Shown: positions 34,690-47,000, counted from the stretch's first letter. The stretch is 64,000 nucleotides of DNA from Termitomyces sp. T153 (GCA_018296165.2 JACKQL020000026.1:496001-560000), one strand, 5' to 3'. The notes: a model not told the origin generated them from the sequence alone. Numbers and translations: made by a program.

Positions 34690-37600
34690 AGCCTGGGGGT
34701 GTGTACAGTTCCCAGGAGATATCCTTGATCCCATAGCCCTTCCACTTCACCTTGTATTGTAGTTGTTGCCAGAATAAATGACTATCCAGGATTTCTTCCA
34801 CTTTGTACTCTTTATTGTTGTTGACCACCACCAGGAGTAGCAGGGGTGGTGGACATCACCCCAGGATAGGATCCTTTGGGGTCAGAGTCAGTTTGACTAT
34901 GTTGAACACCAGATGAAGCTGGTGCATCCCCACAAGGAGCCAGAGTTGGTAGGCTAGGGGCCCTACCTGCCATTCCACTGTAAAAGGTCCCAACTGGCAG
35001 TGTAACAGCTTTTTTGAAGGCTGGGTAGTTGTACCATTGGAGGCATTCAGGTAGACTCAATCTCTGGGCTGATATTTCAGCTCCAGGGTGCTTCTATGGT
35101 CATAGTATTGTGCCATGTCATCCTTTGCCTTTGCTAGTGCTGCTTGGGCCTCCTCCTGTGACCTCTTCATCCAGTCTACAAATTTGTTTACTGCTTCATT
35201 CTCTGAGGATTGGGCCTGGGGTTCAAGGCCCATGCATGGGTATTGTCCAGTGTTGGCATTGGAGAAGTTCATCCCAGTCATCCTGGCACTCATTGCAGAA
35301 GGGGCAGAGGTACTGCTCCAACTTCTGGTTTACACATTTGGTCTGGCTGTCAGACTGTGGGTGATAAACAGTGGAGGTGTGAAGCTTCACACTGAGTAGT
35401 TGGTAGAGTTCCCTGGTCAAGTACACTACAAATTGCAGCCCTCAGTCAGAGACATAGGCATTGGAGAGGCCATGGAGCTTCCAGACATTCCTCTGGTACT
35501 GGTTTGCAGTACTTATGGCAAAGCAGGTGGTGTTGGTCAGAATGAAGTGCACTTGCTTGCTATACAGGTCTACCACCACCATAATTGCATTGTAACTGTG
35601 GGCATCAGAGAGCTCCATAATGAAGTCCATGGAGGCAATGCTCCATTGTTCTACAGGCATAGGCAGTAGGTGTAGCTATTCAGAGGGGAGGCAGCATTGG
35701 GGCTTGGTCTGGAGACAGAGATTGCATGTACTAGTGTAGGACCCAATATACCACAACATCTGGGGCCACCAGTAGTTCCATGATACTAGCTCTAACATTT
35801 TCTATCATCTGGGGTCCCTGTCAATGTGGGAGTTGTGGTGTTGCTCTACAATCCTCCAGCAGAGCTCTGGAACATTGGGCATACAGATACAATCCCTGAA
35901 GGTTAAGATCCCATTCCAGAGGGCCCATTTGTTGACACAGACCAATTTGGCACCAGTGGTGCATCCTGACTTCAGTACCTGAGCTGCCTGCACAATGAGT
36001 TTCTTTTGCTGACCATCCCATTTACCTTGTGAGATGTTCTGGAGGATATCTACCTCTGCTCCCTTGATGGCTAGACCCTCTATGGCTTGGATTATGAACA
36101 GTTAGGGGCAGAGGAGCACAATGTTGCTGTTATCCTCCCCCCCCCTATGCCATAGTCCACTCTCAGAGACAGGGCACCTGGTTTCTCCATACCCTGGCTG
36201 GGCTTGTGATGCAACAAGAAGTCAAAATTGGCAAAGTAAAGGGACCACTGGACCTGTTGGCAATTGAGCTTCTTGGCTGTCTGAAAGTATTCAAGATTCT
36301 TATAATCTGTCCAGACCTCAAACTTGTACTACCACTTCTTGAATGACCAGATGATGGCCAGCATCTCCTTGTCATGGATTTTATAGTTCTGCTCTACTGT
36401 GTTTAGGCTCTTGGAGTAGAAGGCCACTGGATGTCACTTCCCATCCTTTAGGGACTGCTGTGAAAGAACAGCCCCAGTGGAAAAGTTGGAGGCATTGGCT
36501 TCCACCTAGAAGGGGGAGTTATCATCCAGGAACAGGAGGACAGGCCCCAAGGTCACAGCATGCTTGAGAGCATTGAAGGCTGTCTGCTCTGGAGGCCCCC
36601 CAACTCCATGCAATGTCCTTCCCAGTGAGGTCAAATAGCAGATAGGCTTGATGCAAGAAGTCCTAGATGAATCTCCAGTAGAAGTTCACAAAGCCAAGGA
36701 ATGCCTGCACCTCCTTCTTGTTCTTGGGCTTCAGCCACTCTGCCACACCTGCTACTTTCACCAGGTCCATCTCTGCAGCCCCATGCAAGATGATCAGGCC
36801 AAGATACTCAATTTAGGTCTGCTTGAACTCACACTTCTCCAGTTTGAAGTAGAGCTGGTGTTGGTGGAGACATTTTAAGATGAGGCAAGTGATCTGACAG
36901 TGTTCTTCCAGCACTTTGGTGTAGATGAGAATGTCATCAAGGTATACACACACTACGCTCTCTGCAATGAGGTCCTAGAAGATGTCATTCATTGTCTGGA
37001 AGGTGGTGGGGCTGTTGGTGAGTCCAAGGAACATAACAAGCAGTTCAAACAATCCCTAGTTGGTCTTGAAGATGGCCTTCCATTTGGCTCCTTCCTGGAT
37101 ATGCACATTGTTGTAGCCCTACCAAATGTCCAGTTTAGTGAAGTATTGTGCACCCCAGAGGTTGTTGATGAGCTTGGGGATGAGGAGGAGGGAGTAGCAG
37201 TTCTTCACCATCATGGCATTAAGAACCCAATAATCCTGGACTAGTCAGAGTGAGCCATCCTTCTTCTTGATGAAGAAGACAGGAGAAGCTATTGAGATTA
37301 GAAGGGCAAATGCAACCAGAGTCCAGATTCTCCTGCAGGAAGGTGTTGAATTTGTCCTGCTCCTTGGGCACTAGCAGGTAGACCTTACAGCTGGAGGGTG
37401 TGGAATCAGGCAGCAGTTCAATGGCATGGTCTCACTGCTTGCACTCTAGGAGCAAGTCAAATGAAGCTTTGGAGAACACATCCTCAAATGCATGGAGGTA
37501 GGAAGGCACAACATCTTGGAACCCCCAGGGCACAGCATTGGCAGCAAACACCTGGGCCAGCCTCTGGGATGTGGTCTGGCTAGCCTGGATCTCCAAGGGC

Positions 37601-38230
37601 AACAGGTGTATGGTGGTAGTGTAGATCCAGTCCCCCACTTTTAATGCCTCATCCAGGAACTCCAGCTCATATATGCCACCACACTCCTTTCCACACTCCT
37701 CTTCCAGGGCTCTGCCACTACTCCTGTTGTCCTTGTAGAGAGCCTCTCTACAAGGGAACACCAGAGGTGGGGGATTCAGGCGGTCTAGATTGGCAAAGAG
37801 GAGAGGCCTGGCACAATATGTGCAGATGGCCATGTGCTCTCAAATTTGAGCCCAGCATTCTTCTCTGTCCTTGGCAGCACAAGAGGAGCACTTTCAAGGG
37901 CACCTGCTCATGGTTATCTCTCCCTTGGTCCAGTCTACTTCAGGGTTGTGCTTGCAGAGCTATGTGAAACTGAGGATTATGTCCTGCCTACCCAAGCTAG
38001 TAATGGCAAAAACAGCATGCTCCACATAATTCTGATAATGGAGGACAAGGTTGACTATGGAGCCAATGGCACCTGCTTTGTTGGGTGTTCCATCAATGTT
38101 GTAGACCAGAATTAGCTTGGGGAGGGGCTGCATAGTCAGGCCATGGTGTTTGACAAACTCTGAGTCCAAGAACAGTCTCATTGCTCCACTATCCAAAAGT
38201 GCAGTGACTCCATGAGTTGTTGAATGCAAT
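34690..38230 (-). pseudogene. Gypsy B pol: protease, RT, RNase H, integrase, chromodomain
   Basis: Protease at 37960-38229 keeps ALLDSGA (active-site DSG present). RT spans ~36700-37500 and still shows VYLDDILIY near 36940. RNase H at ~36163-36400 reads YTDHKNLEYFQTAKKLN across a frame break. Integrase covers 35060-36020, with CVNKWALWNGILT, SIASMDFIMELSD (first Asp), and YHPQSDSQTKCVNQKLEQYL. The chromodomain (EYKVEEILDSH...YKVKWKGYG...SWEL, 34690-34805) would target heterochromatin. Frames are broken many times by stops and single-base shifts. Confidence 0.83.
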
Positions 38231-39310
38231 TTGTCAACATTTCTCTGTCCTTGTTTGTCAAATGCAATTTGCCAATGTTTGCTGTTTGTTTGTGATTGCT
38301 GCCTTCACATGTGACACTTGCATTTTTTAAGAGCATGTGGCTGCATTGATGTAATGATTTGTGCCAGGTGATGGCTTCAATGGGTGGTTTATTGGCCTTC
38401 CTGAGGGGATTTTTGAATTTAAATTTGAGAAAAGTACTCAATACATTCTGTTGAAATTGTACTGATAGCCCCAGTGAAAATTGAAGGAGATTGGAGAGAA
38501 TAGAAAGGGAAGACTATTGAGCCAGTAGAAAATTTGTTTGTCTGATAAAGTTGCATTTTTTCATTGGTGTTAGCTGTTGTGTCTTTTCATTGGTGGTGTA
38601 GGCCATTGATGTGTGTTGTTGTTTTTGAGCTAGTTTCTTTGTTAGCTGTATGGGAAAGTGTGTGAATGTGAAGGGTTAGTAATTATTGGCATGTGTTGAT
38701 GTTTGTTATTGTCACAATGAGTGTCAGTGAGCATTGGCATGCATTGACATCTGTATCATCATGAAAGCATGTTTGTTTGTCTGAACTGCTTCTAATGGCT
38801 TGCTTTTGTTTAGCATGGCCAGAAAACATTGTTTGTGATGATTTGTGACCATGTTGGCCAGAAAACATTGTTGGAAATATTGTTTGTGATGATTTGTAAC
38901 TGTTTTTGGTTGAAACAAGTCCATGTTGAGAAGCAGCAATGTCAGCAAGTTGGTGGTTAGCAGGTTTCAGCTAGGGTTTGAGTTATAGCTTAGTGTACCA
39001 GAAACATCTGTTGTCTGTTTGGTTTTTAGTATTTGATGCAATTTTTACTAGGTGTCTGTGGTCTCTATCTCCATATCAAGGTGCAGGGAGTTGGCAGACT
39101 GGCTGGAAGCCATTACATACTGTTAGAGCAGTGCTGGCAGACCCTAGAAGGTGTTGAGGAGCTTAACTGGGGCTCCAGAGTTGGTATGTGTATGTCTGGA
39201 AGGGAACATTGAAGTTCTTCTGTCTCAGAATGAAGGATGTCAGAAAAGGCAATTTCATTTTCTATCAACAGACATGAGGACCTGTTAGCACCCAGCAATG
39301 GAGGCATACA
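38231..39310. other. Non-coding spacer between gag and protease of Gypsy B
   Basis: About 1 kb, T/G-rich on the plus strand, with no domain on either strand. Near 38810-38900 there is a short direct duplication containing GGCCAGAAAACATTGTT. Gag and protease are normally adjacent, so this could be an inserted sequence or a badly decayed linker. Confidence 0.45.
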
Positions 39311-39319
39311 CCTCATCTG

Positions 39320-40600
39320 TCACTCAATTAAAAATTTTCCTCCAGCTCTGGAGGTGACATGCATGCTGATCTCCTCTGGGGTCAACTCTAGTGTTGGCTC
39401 ATCTGGTGACAGAGCTCTGGCAGCATCCTTCACAGCCAGCAGCTGCAGGAGGAGTGGAGGAGTTCCTCCTGCTCTGCTATGGAGAGGTAACATACTTCCA
39501 GACCCAAGGGGCAGTGTCATGCAAAGTGCCCAAGCTTCTGGCATCTCTGGCATAGTAGTGGTGCAGCATGGAGCTGTCTGGCTGTGTCCACATCCATAGA
39601 AATATCTGGTGGCAGGGGTTGTGTTGTGGGAATGGCAGGAGTAGTGGCCAGCACAGGGCAAGCAGGTGCAGGGTGGTGGAAACTGGTGATTGGAGCTGGG
39701 TGCAGTGCAGAATGTGAGCAGTGGAGTTCTCTCCAGATTCCCATGAGTTGCCACTAATCCCAGGCCACCTTGTACTATAAAGCAATCTTTTTGTCATCCA
39801 GGTGGCCCTCCACAAGATTGTCAATGTGTTCCACCAGCACAGGGTGCAGGCCATCCTGGAAGGTGAGGCATAACTAAAGGCCATTGGGGTAGGTGGCTTG
39901 CTCAACCAGAGCCCAGAATGAGTCAATGTACTCATCTAGTGTACACTTCCCTTGCCCATATCACTCCCTGTCACATAGTGTCAAGTCAGCAGTTTTGGCA
40001 GGGTCTAACAGGAAAAACTCTGCATGGAAGTCCTTCTTGAAGGTGGCCCAGTCCAGGAAACTTCCAACACCTCCAGAGCAATGGAAAACTTGTAACACAT
40101 AGGCGGAGGCATGTTCAGTCTTCATGTATGACAGTACCCAGGCTATTTTTAACATGTTGGAGTCAAAGGTGTCTCTACTAAGGTGGATATAGGTGAGGTA
40201 GGATAGGAGGAAATGTTCCCTGCCAGAGCAAGCACCATTGTACACATCTGGTAGCATGGGGCATGGGATCTGTGGCTGTAGGGTTACCAGAGCCATGGAG
40301 ATGAGTGCAGACACAGCCAGGGGAGGTGCAGGGGTAGGAGTTAGGCATTCAGTAGCACCTGGAGCAACTAAGAGATAAGATCTGTGGTTTGACAAATAGT
40401 GGAGAGTTTGGTTGTATAATGAGTGAGAGATGATTGCATTAATTGCACCTGGGTTTCTAAGTGTAGCAGGTGTGTCCAGGCTTTGTCTTGCAGGGCTAGG
40501 GCCTCCAACAATGTGTCTGGGTTGGCCAGCTGAGACATAGAACTCTGTGGTGCTTAATCCTGGTGGGGAAGCAACAAATAGAGGCTTGGAGGCTCCTGGT
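39320..40600 (-). pseudogene. Gypsy B gag with zinc knuckle
   Basis: Blocks parallel the plus-strand fragment: LPDVYNGACSGREHFLLSYL, VLSYMKTEHASAYVLQVFHC, WATFKKDFHAEFFLLDPAKT. The C-terminal zinc knuckle is CQRCQKLGHFA, with its last Cys after a stop. Preceding codons give a Pro-rich linker. Frame breaks near 39760 and 39960. Confidence 0.78.
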
Positions 40601-40644
40601 GGCTATGAGGGGCTTCCAGACCAGTTTTAGGAGACTTTTTCTGC

Positions 40645-40824
40645 TGTAAGGGCAACCTCTGGGGCAGCAGATTGGAGTCATGCACCTAGCAGAGGGGAAT
40701 CCAAAGTATATTAGCAAGAGTGGATGACAATACAATCAGTAACTAATCACTTAGCAGAGGGGAATCCAAAGAGAACAAGTCTAAGGATCCCTGCTGCTCA
40801 GCATGGTGCATCAGTGGGTGGCAG
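40645..40824 (-). repeat. Gypsy B 5' LTR, truncated
   Basis: Only the last 180 bp (in element orientation) of the LTR remain. The missing start is replaced directly by Copia LTR sequence at 40825. Confidence 0.8.
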
Positions 40825-41168
40825 ACTAAGAATGTTTGTATGACTATATTATTACTTGTAGAGAATACAGTAACTCAGTCTACAGGAGTGTGACTCAGTA
40901 AGATATAATTAAGTAGAAATAGTGATATACTCACCCTCAGTCACACTAAGAATGTTTGTATGACTGAGGGTGCATTTCTGTGTATGCAATAATAAGTAGG
41001 TAAAACAAATAAAGTTTACAGCAAAGACTAGCAAATACCAATTGTCTTAGCCACCCAGGCCAAGATAAAGGAACATAAACAAGAGGTAAGCAGAAAAGAA
41101 ATATATTGTGTAAGCCAATATGTATGATGTAGTTCTGGAGCATCAGTTGTGTAAGTCTGGCTTCAACA
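40825..41168 (-). repeat. Copia 5' LTR, truncated at its inner end
   Basis: 344 bp matching 30584-30934; the ~32 bp nearest the interior are missing. The outer end TTCAACA is followed by the CAAGT target duplication. Confidence 0.85.
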
Positions 41169-41173
41169 CAAGT

Positions 41174-44031
41174 TCTTGATACTAGTTCCTTATACAACCC
41201 CCCCTCACCCAACTCAACCATTGTGTATGATGATGCCAAACATGGGGAACATACACATGCCCAACTCAACCATTGTATATGACAATGCAGAACATGGAGA
41301 TGCTCAGGGCAACATACACATGCAAAACTCACAGATTGGTGACCCTATCTACTATGGGCCCATACCTGTTTACAGAAATCCTTACCTTGAGCAGATGGGG
41401 AGCAGTACTATTCCCAAACAGCTTTCAGTCCCCAGCTCAGGTTCTTGGAACCTTTGCCAACATGTTCCACTGACTACACTGGGCTCAAACACCCCAGCAG
41501 GCTGCAACTTTGCTTGCCATTGTGCTGAGATGGTTCCTCCCCCTTCCCAGCACACTACATTCTCAACACAGGATTTTATCAATGGTCTTGATGATGAAGT
41601 CATTGCCAGCTTGGCATGTGATCATTCTTCCAACTTCTCTGGAGGCCTCACCTCAGACCAAACCTGCTGTTTGCAATGAGACCACTGATGCTGTTGAAGA
41701 CCAAAACACTCCTAGCACTGGTCCAGTTGAATAGGAGGACACTCCTATCAAAGGGCAAAAAGTCACCTTCCACATGCTTGGAATGGTTTTATGCTGCTGG
41801 AAAATTTGAGGATCTAGTTCTATTGCCTGGTCCTAATACTGGTACAACATCCAAGGCACCACATACTGCTACTCCACCCATTGAATGTGCTACTACTCAA
41901 ACCCCCATGCTCTCTGGCAGCAACACCTCCAATTCAATTCCTTCATTCATGAACTTGCCATCACTCCAGCTTTGAAGCATCCTGCCACTCAACAAACAAC
42001 TCCTGAAGGTCATCTATCTAATGCTGATTTGCACCAGTGCCAAGAGAGCTTTGCAACAATACAAGAAATCTTCCTTGAGCTCAGCTGTCTGCTGAGTCGA
42101 CTTGTATCTCAGATTAAAAAGTGGTTCCATTCAGGTCTGAAGGGCTCAAGGAACAAAAACAGTTGGAATCTTTATCAGACTTATTTTCCCAGGCACTGTG
42201 AAGACAAATTGCAATGCTGTGGCCTGAAGGATGGTACTAGTACATAGCATCCTTGTCATCTTTGTTCTATGTTCCTGATTAGATGGTATAGATCCTGATT
42301 GTTGGCTGAGCTTACAAGAGAAGTGGGGGTACTCAACCAAGGCCATGCTCCAGGCAGTGCTTGACCTTGATCATGTTGTTACTAAAAAGGAAACTCTCCA
42401 ACAACATGCTCAACTTATTCAAAAGCACTGTGCCAAGTTAGAAAAACTCATGAGTCAATTTTCATCTTTCATACTTTTGATTCCCATTGTACTTTTGAAA
42501 CCAAGAAGGCATTGAACATTGCTTCCAGACCATCACCATTACAGTAGTTGACTGCCTTCAGGAGGATCAAGGCCTTGAAGCTATTATTTCCACCCCAGGC
42601 TTGACAGGTGTATGTACTGATCTGACCTTACATGCACATCACTAATATTATTCTAATAGTTTGTCACAAACCATCTTAAGCTAAATGATACCACAATATT
42701 GGGCCTGGTAAAGTGCAAAGCCTAGTGAGTGATCTATAAATGCTGAGAATACTTCAGTTCTAGATATTCATATACACTCTAGTGATGCTGTGGCTGAGAA
42801 GATTGTTGCAGAGGATGTTGATTCTGAGTAGCTCATTAATGTACTCAACAAAACTTTTGACTCCTTGGAAGCCAAACTCAAACCCTTACCAAATACCCCT
42901 GCTAAAGAACAAGATGATAATGATGAATTGTCTTGGGAGGATGACTCAAATGTCATCACAAGCTGCAAAAAGCATTTGATGGCATTGCTTAATGCATATT
43001 CTCCTTCTACATATACAAACATTGCATATTAAATGCTGTTAATCCAGAAACTGCTACTGAGGCAGCTGGTCAACATTTGACTAGTGATCAGCTCCCCTGG
43101 ACCACCCTTCCCAATCACCTTGTGGCAATCTCTCATGTTGTCATGGGATGGCCTCCTAGCTGTGCAATACCAAATGAAACTAGCAAGCCCAAGAAGGGGA
43201 AGCAAAGGATCAAGAACCTTGGCAACAAGGATGGGTGTCTTCTCTTAATTGCCCTTCAAAACAGAGACCTCAAATTTGTCAAGGCTGATTCTGCAAAGAT
43301 CAAGAACAATGAGATTGCTGTGATTGCTACTGCTGAGCCTACAACAAACAATGCTTCCACTGTTCATGCCTGATCAGTCTTTGCCAATGAAAAAATCAGG
43401 ATCAGCAACTCTGCCCCCAAAAGCACTGCAGTCACTTGTATCAGATGCAAGAAGACTTCTGTCATTGAGACAGTGAGCAAGATGTCAACCCACCTCTCTT
43501 AGCCAAGAAGGGCAAGTTCCATCAACCTCCCATCTCAGAAAAGCACTGGCATGCTGTCTATACCATTAGCAGTGACTCTGATCATGTCTCCTCTGCCCCT
43601 ACTGCAAATCTACCACCTCCTTCTGACCAGGCCAGTCCTCCCACAGACAATCTCCAGCCTCCTCCACTTCCACCCACACAGCAGCCCACAGCTGAAGAGG
43701 CACATTGCCACTGTTGAGCCTCACTCTGACCTTGACAATCCTTCAATGCATAAGAAGACAGCCTGACTCCCTCCATCCTGTCCTGTCAAGCAACAAGCTC
43801 CAAAAAAGTGCATGGTAATTGTTGCTAGTGATACTGAGGACAATGAGGTCTCTGACACCAAGAAGCACCCCCATCTCTCTCCAGCTGAGGCCAGCAAAGA
43901 CCCTTTTGGCTCAGGTGATGACTACATGCATGATCACAATGATGAGCCCAAGAGTGGAATGGTAACATGCCTTGCCAGTAGAGTAAAAGCACATATTTGG
44001 ATAAACAATCAGAAGCTGAAGATGCACACTG
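41174..44031 (+). pseudogene. Decayed ORF region of unknown origin
   Basis: A chain of plus-strand frames broken by stops. The best-preserved stretches are 41176-41679 (Asn/Pro-rich), 42770-43020 (DAVAEKIVAEDVDSE, then acidic) and 43040-43373. The last one contains LPWTTLPNHLVAISHVVMGW and a Lys-rich KPKKGKQRIKNL. A CIRCKKTS pair follows near 43435, then Pro/Ser-rich sequence up to the D1 LTR. I do not recognise the family. It could be gag-like or an accessory protein of another element. The region is CpG-poor like its neighbours. Confidence 0.4.
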
Positions 44032-45081
44032 TGTCAGGTTCTGCTAACTATGGGAGCTCAGCTACACTGGTGAGTCCTTACTAGGTGGACATGATGTCCT
44101 GTGCTTATAACCTAGCATTCTGGAGGTGATGCAGACTATAGGGACTTGCAAGGAGAAGCCAAGAGAAGCAGTCTGAGCAAGTCTGGAGTGGTCTGGGGAA
44201 GTCTAAGACCAAGTATATTAAATGTGGGGCTTGGGTGGATGTCAGGAACAAGTTTATGGGCACATAAATAGAATGCAGAGTAGGCAGAGGCTTTGCAAGT
44301 GATAGGAGTGGAGCTGGAGTTTGATGGGGTATCAATCAAGACTGATGGGTTCCAGGGCCAAACAAGGGGTGAGGTCTAGAATTGTCATAAGAAAGTTTGT
44401 AGGTCATAGCACATGTGCAGAGTTTGTAATAATGTTGGAGATGACAGGGACTTAGGAAAACAAAGAAAATAGAGACAGTCAAGGTGAGATAGAGACAAGA
44501 CAAGACAGAACTAAGAAAAGAAATAGATTTGAGACTAAAAATAGAAATGGAGACAGAAAGAGACACAAGACACAAGTAACCAGTTAATATAATATCAGGA
44601 CTAAGATAATGGATGCTACTCTATGTCTTTATATACTAACTACTGGACCTTCTCTGGGAGTTGAGGTTGCAACAGTGGGGCTTGTTGGAGCTGCATAGAG
44701 TAGACAGGTGTTAATTCTAATTGGAGGGTGGGCCACAATGATATTCTGATGCAGATGTGGCCTGTTCTGTAGTTGTTGGGGAACTCCAGAGCAGTTGCAT
44801 GAGTTACAGGGTTGGTCAAACAATGTGCATCTGAGTCAGGAGTTGTGTTAGAGGGGCTGGGAGGCCTTGTAAGCAAGAAGAGGAGCTGAGGAGGCCCACA
44901 GGGAATGTGCTGGGGTTTGCCAGGAGGTTGTCAGGGTTTGCCAAGAATGCACCAGAGTTAGCCAGAGCAGGTGCTGTGGGTCAACAAAGGTTGAGGTGAG
45001 TTGGGGGAAGTGTTGGGAAGTGCTCTGGAGAAGTGGGGTGACCTGGGGGGAACTCTGGAGGTGTGGGAGCAGGTCATGACA
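44032..45081 (-). repeat. D1 3' LTR
   Basis: 1,050 bp; in element orientation it starts TGTCATGACC and ends CCTGACA. Related LTRs are at 50005-51138, 58462-59614, and fragments near 49000 and 52307. Confidence 0.85.
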
Positions 45082-45097
45082 TCACTCCCCCTTCAGC
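45082..45097 (-). promoter_or_regulatory. Polypurine tract of D1
   Basis: Reads GCTGAAGGGGGAGTGA on the minus strand and abuts the LTR start, the place where second-strand synthesis is primed. The same tract stands beside the D3 LTR (51139-51153) and, on the plus strand, before the D2 LTR (58446-58461). Confidence 0.75.
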
Positions 45098-45250
45098 ACT
45101 GAGACTCTTGAAATGCAGGGCAAGAGTCAGGGATTAGCAGGAGTGTGGAAATCAAAGTGCAAGCAATATTAAATCAAATCTGCAGCTGCAACAGCATCGG
45201 TAACAAAGTCAAAGCAAGATTGTTGCCCATCAAGAGGCTTCCTTGAGAAA

Positions 45251-45295
45251 TTAAAAAGGGTCAGGACATACCCTGGTGCTTTCCCAACCTTTACA
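45251..45295 (+). promoter_or_regulatory. Conserved upstream block of the D1 antisense gene
   Basis: TTAAAAAG at 45251 followed by GGACATA and TGCTTTCCCAACC, 45 bp before the ATG. Matching blocks at the same distance precede the antisense genes of D3 (51310) and D2 (minus, 58290). A TATA-like core promoter is the simplest reading. Confidence 0.5.
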
Positions 45296-47000
45296 ATGTC
45301 TTCCTCAGCTTCCTATGCAGCATTCCCTTCAACATCCCCCCTGTCCTCTGGTAGCAACAGCATGGAGGGATGGTCCAAATACAAGGAGGAGGGGTCTGAT
45401 AAGCAGTGGAGTAAGAGAGTCAGAGTGATGTACTGGAATTGTAGGTGCTCTTATTGTGCCATCTGCATGGTGCTAAACCTTCTTGCAGAACTGTTGGTGG
45501 CAGTGGCAGGAGCTTTGCCTCAGAGTGGGGCCTCAGCATGGGCTGCTTCAGAGCATTCCTTGAGGCCCAACTTTGGGCTGGGGGTAGTTATGGTGGTTCC
45601 AGAGGTGCTCCATGTCATGCAGGCAGAGGTGATGCTGGAGAAGTTCACAGAGGCATTGGAGTGAGTGCAAGGCCCTTCAATCATCAAGTAGTGTTAGGAC
45701 AAAGCTTTGGTAAGTGGGTGAGGTAACCTTTGTGCCCCAACTGATCACCTTCTAGTGCACCCTCTGTGCCCAATGTGGGGAGAACTACAAATTCAAGGCA
45801 CTCATGCTAGGTATTCATTGCAACACCTTGGTATGTCTTTCTTGTTAGGCCTGCCATGAGAAGTGCCCTATCTTGCTGAGCTGGCAAGCAGCCTATGTGT
45901 TGGTAGAGCAAGAGTGGGACCTGGCATGGGTCACAGAATAGCTGGATGTGGGGTGCAGGAGTAGAGTGTCAGGTTAGGAGTCTGGAGTAGGGAGTGGAGG
46001 GAGTAGAGGGTGGTCTGTGATGAAGGTGGGACCTCTGCAGGGTGGGCAGAGGGAAGAGGTCCCTGTGTCATGTGATAAGGGGAAGAGGCAGCCATCTCCA
46101 CTGCCTGAGGCTGGGCCCAGCAAGAGGGTCTGTGGCAAGAGATTGATGGCAGGTCTGCTGGGCCCTCAGGTGTATTTGCCCATGTTGGGGGTTCCTATGG
46201 CATAGTCAGAGGAGGTGTCATGGTTGGTTGCTGAGTTGTTCCTGCAGTGCCAAGTGCAGGGGTTACAGGAGTTGTTGGTGGCCTGTGAGGAGGAGGTCCA
46301 GAGAATTGGGAAGGACTATGACAAGATGCAGAGAGAGCATGACAGGGCATAGAGGGACCAAGACATGGCATGGAGAGATTAGGAGGTAGCCCTATGGTCT
46401 GCCACAGAGCACTCACTGGAGGTGCAGGGACTGCAGGAGCAATTGGGTCAAGGAGAGGTGCAGGTGGGGCAGGGTTTGGAGGTGGGGCAGGGGGCTCCCA
46501 AAGCCAGAGTGTCACCTGCAGTGCTGGAGGTGATGCAGAGATGAGAGGAGTGGCTCACTAACAAGATGGAGAGCATGATGCATGAGTTTAGCTCCTATAC
46601 TCTGACTCTACTAATGCAGATTGGCAGGCTGGATCTGCAAGCACCAGATCCTTCTTGATGGAGCCTCAGCCATATTTGCATTAATTCAGGATGGACTAGT
46701 GCAGATGCCTAGAGACCACTTCATGGAGCTGGGGGAGGGTATGAGCTAAATAGCAAGGTTATTGGCAGGCCACCAGCAGAGGAACATGGTGGAGCCTGGA
46801 TTATGGTGGGAGCTGGCCAGAGATGTGGGGGAGCCCCTTCTGGAGTATCCCAACATCCTAGCTATGGTCATAGGGCAGATAGAGGTGGCTCTAGTAGGGG
46901 GAGTAAAGGAGGTGGTTCTGGAGGGGCAGGAGGAGTAGGGGGGAGCTTTTTGGACTTCATATTCCACATTGGACCATGCCTCCTGTAACATTATGTAATA
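45296..47000 (+). pseudogene. Antisense spliced gene of D1 (Zn(II)2Cys6-like)
   Basis: Starts MSSSASYAAFPSTSPL, runs through an Ala/Val-rich part to VMLEKFTEALE, then needs a frame change to GPSIIK/NHQVVLGQSFG. An intron (GTAAGT...CTTCTAG, about 45710-45755) ends directly at TGC, the first Cys codon. The cluster reads C-X2-C-X6-Tyr...C-X2-C-X6-C, with the third Cys replaced by Tyr and one stop inside. After the cluster comes CPILLSWQAAYVLVEQEWD, shared with the D2 and D3 copies. A Gln/Glu-rich coiled-coil-like C-terminal part (46200-46620) follows. Too many stops to be active. Lies opposite gag-pol between integrase and 3' LTR. Confidence 0.6.

Larger units (their letters stand above)
34192..40824 (-). 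mobile_element. Ty3/Gypsy chromovirus family B, nested in Copia
   Basis: 3' LTR 34192-34551 (TGTCAGGGG...CCTTACA read on minus) and a truncated 5' LTR 40645-40824. A purine tract (minus GAGGGAGGGCAA) lies directly before the 3' LTR. Minus-strand order is gag, protease, RT, RNase H, integrase, chromodomain. Unlike elements A and D there is no antisense gene between integrase and 3' LTR. Confidence 0.87.
30552..41168 (-). mobile_element. Ty1/Copia LTR retrotransposon with a nested Gypsy
   Basis: Left LTR 30552-30934 (TGTAGAG...TTCAACA on plus) and right LTR 40825-41168, the same sequence lacking its first ~32 bp. The flanks carry a perfect 5-bp duplication CAAGT (30547-30551 and 41169-41173), proving one insertion event. 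Coding strand is minus. A purine-rich tract (GGGAGAG) precedes the 3' LTR. Gypsy B (34192-40824) is inserted at the start of gag. The sequence between the Copia 5' LTR and that insertion, including the primer-binding site, has been deleted. Confidence 0.88.

Noticed and set aside
44105..44876. Several 60-80 residue minus-strand frames in the D1 LTR
   Set aside because: They sit inside the LTR, share no domain, and have no counterparts in frame in the sister LTRs.
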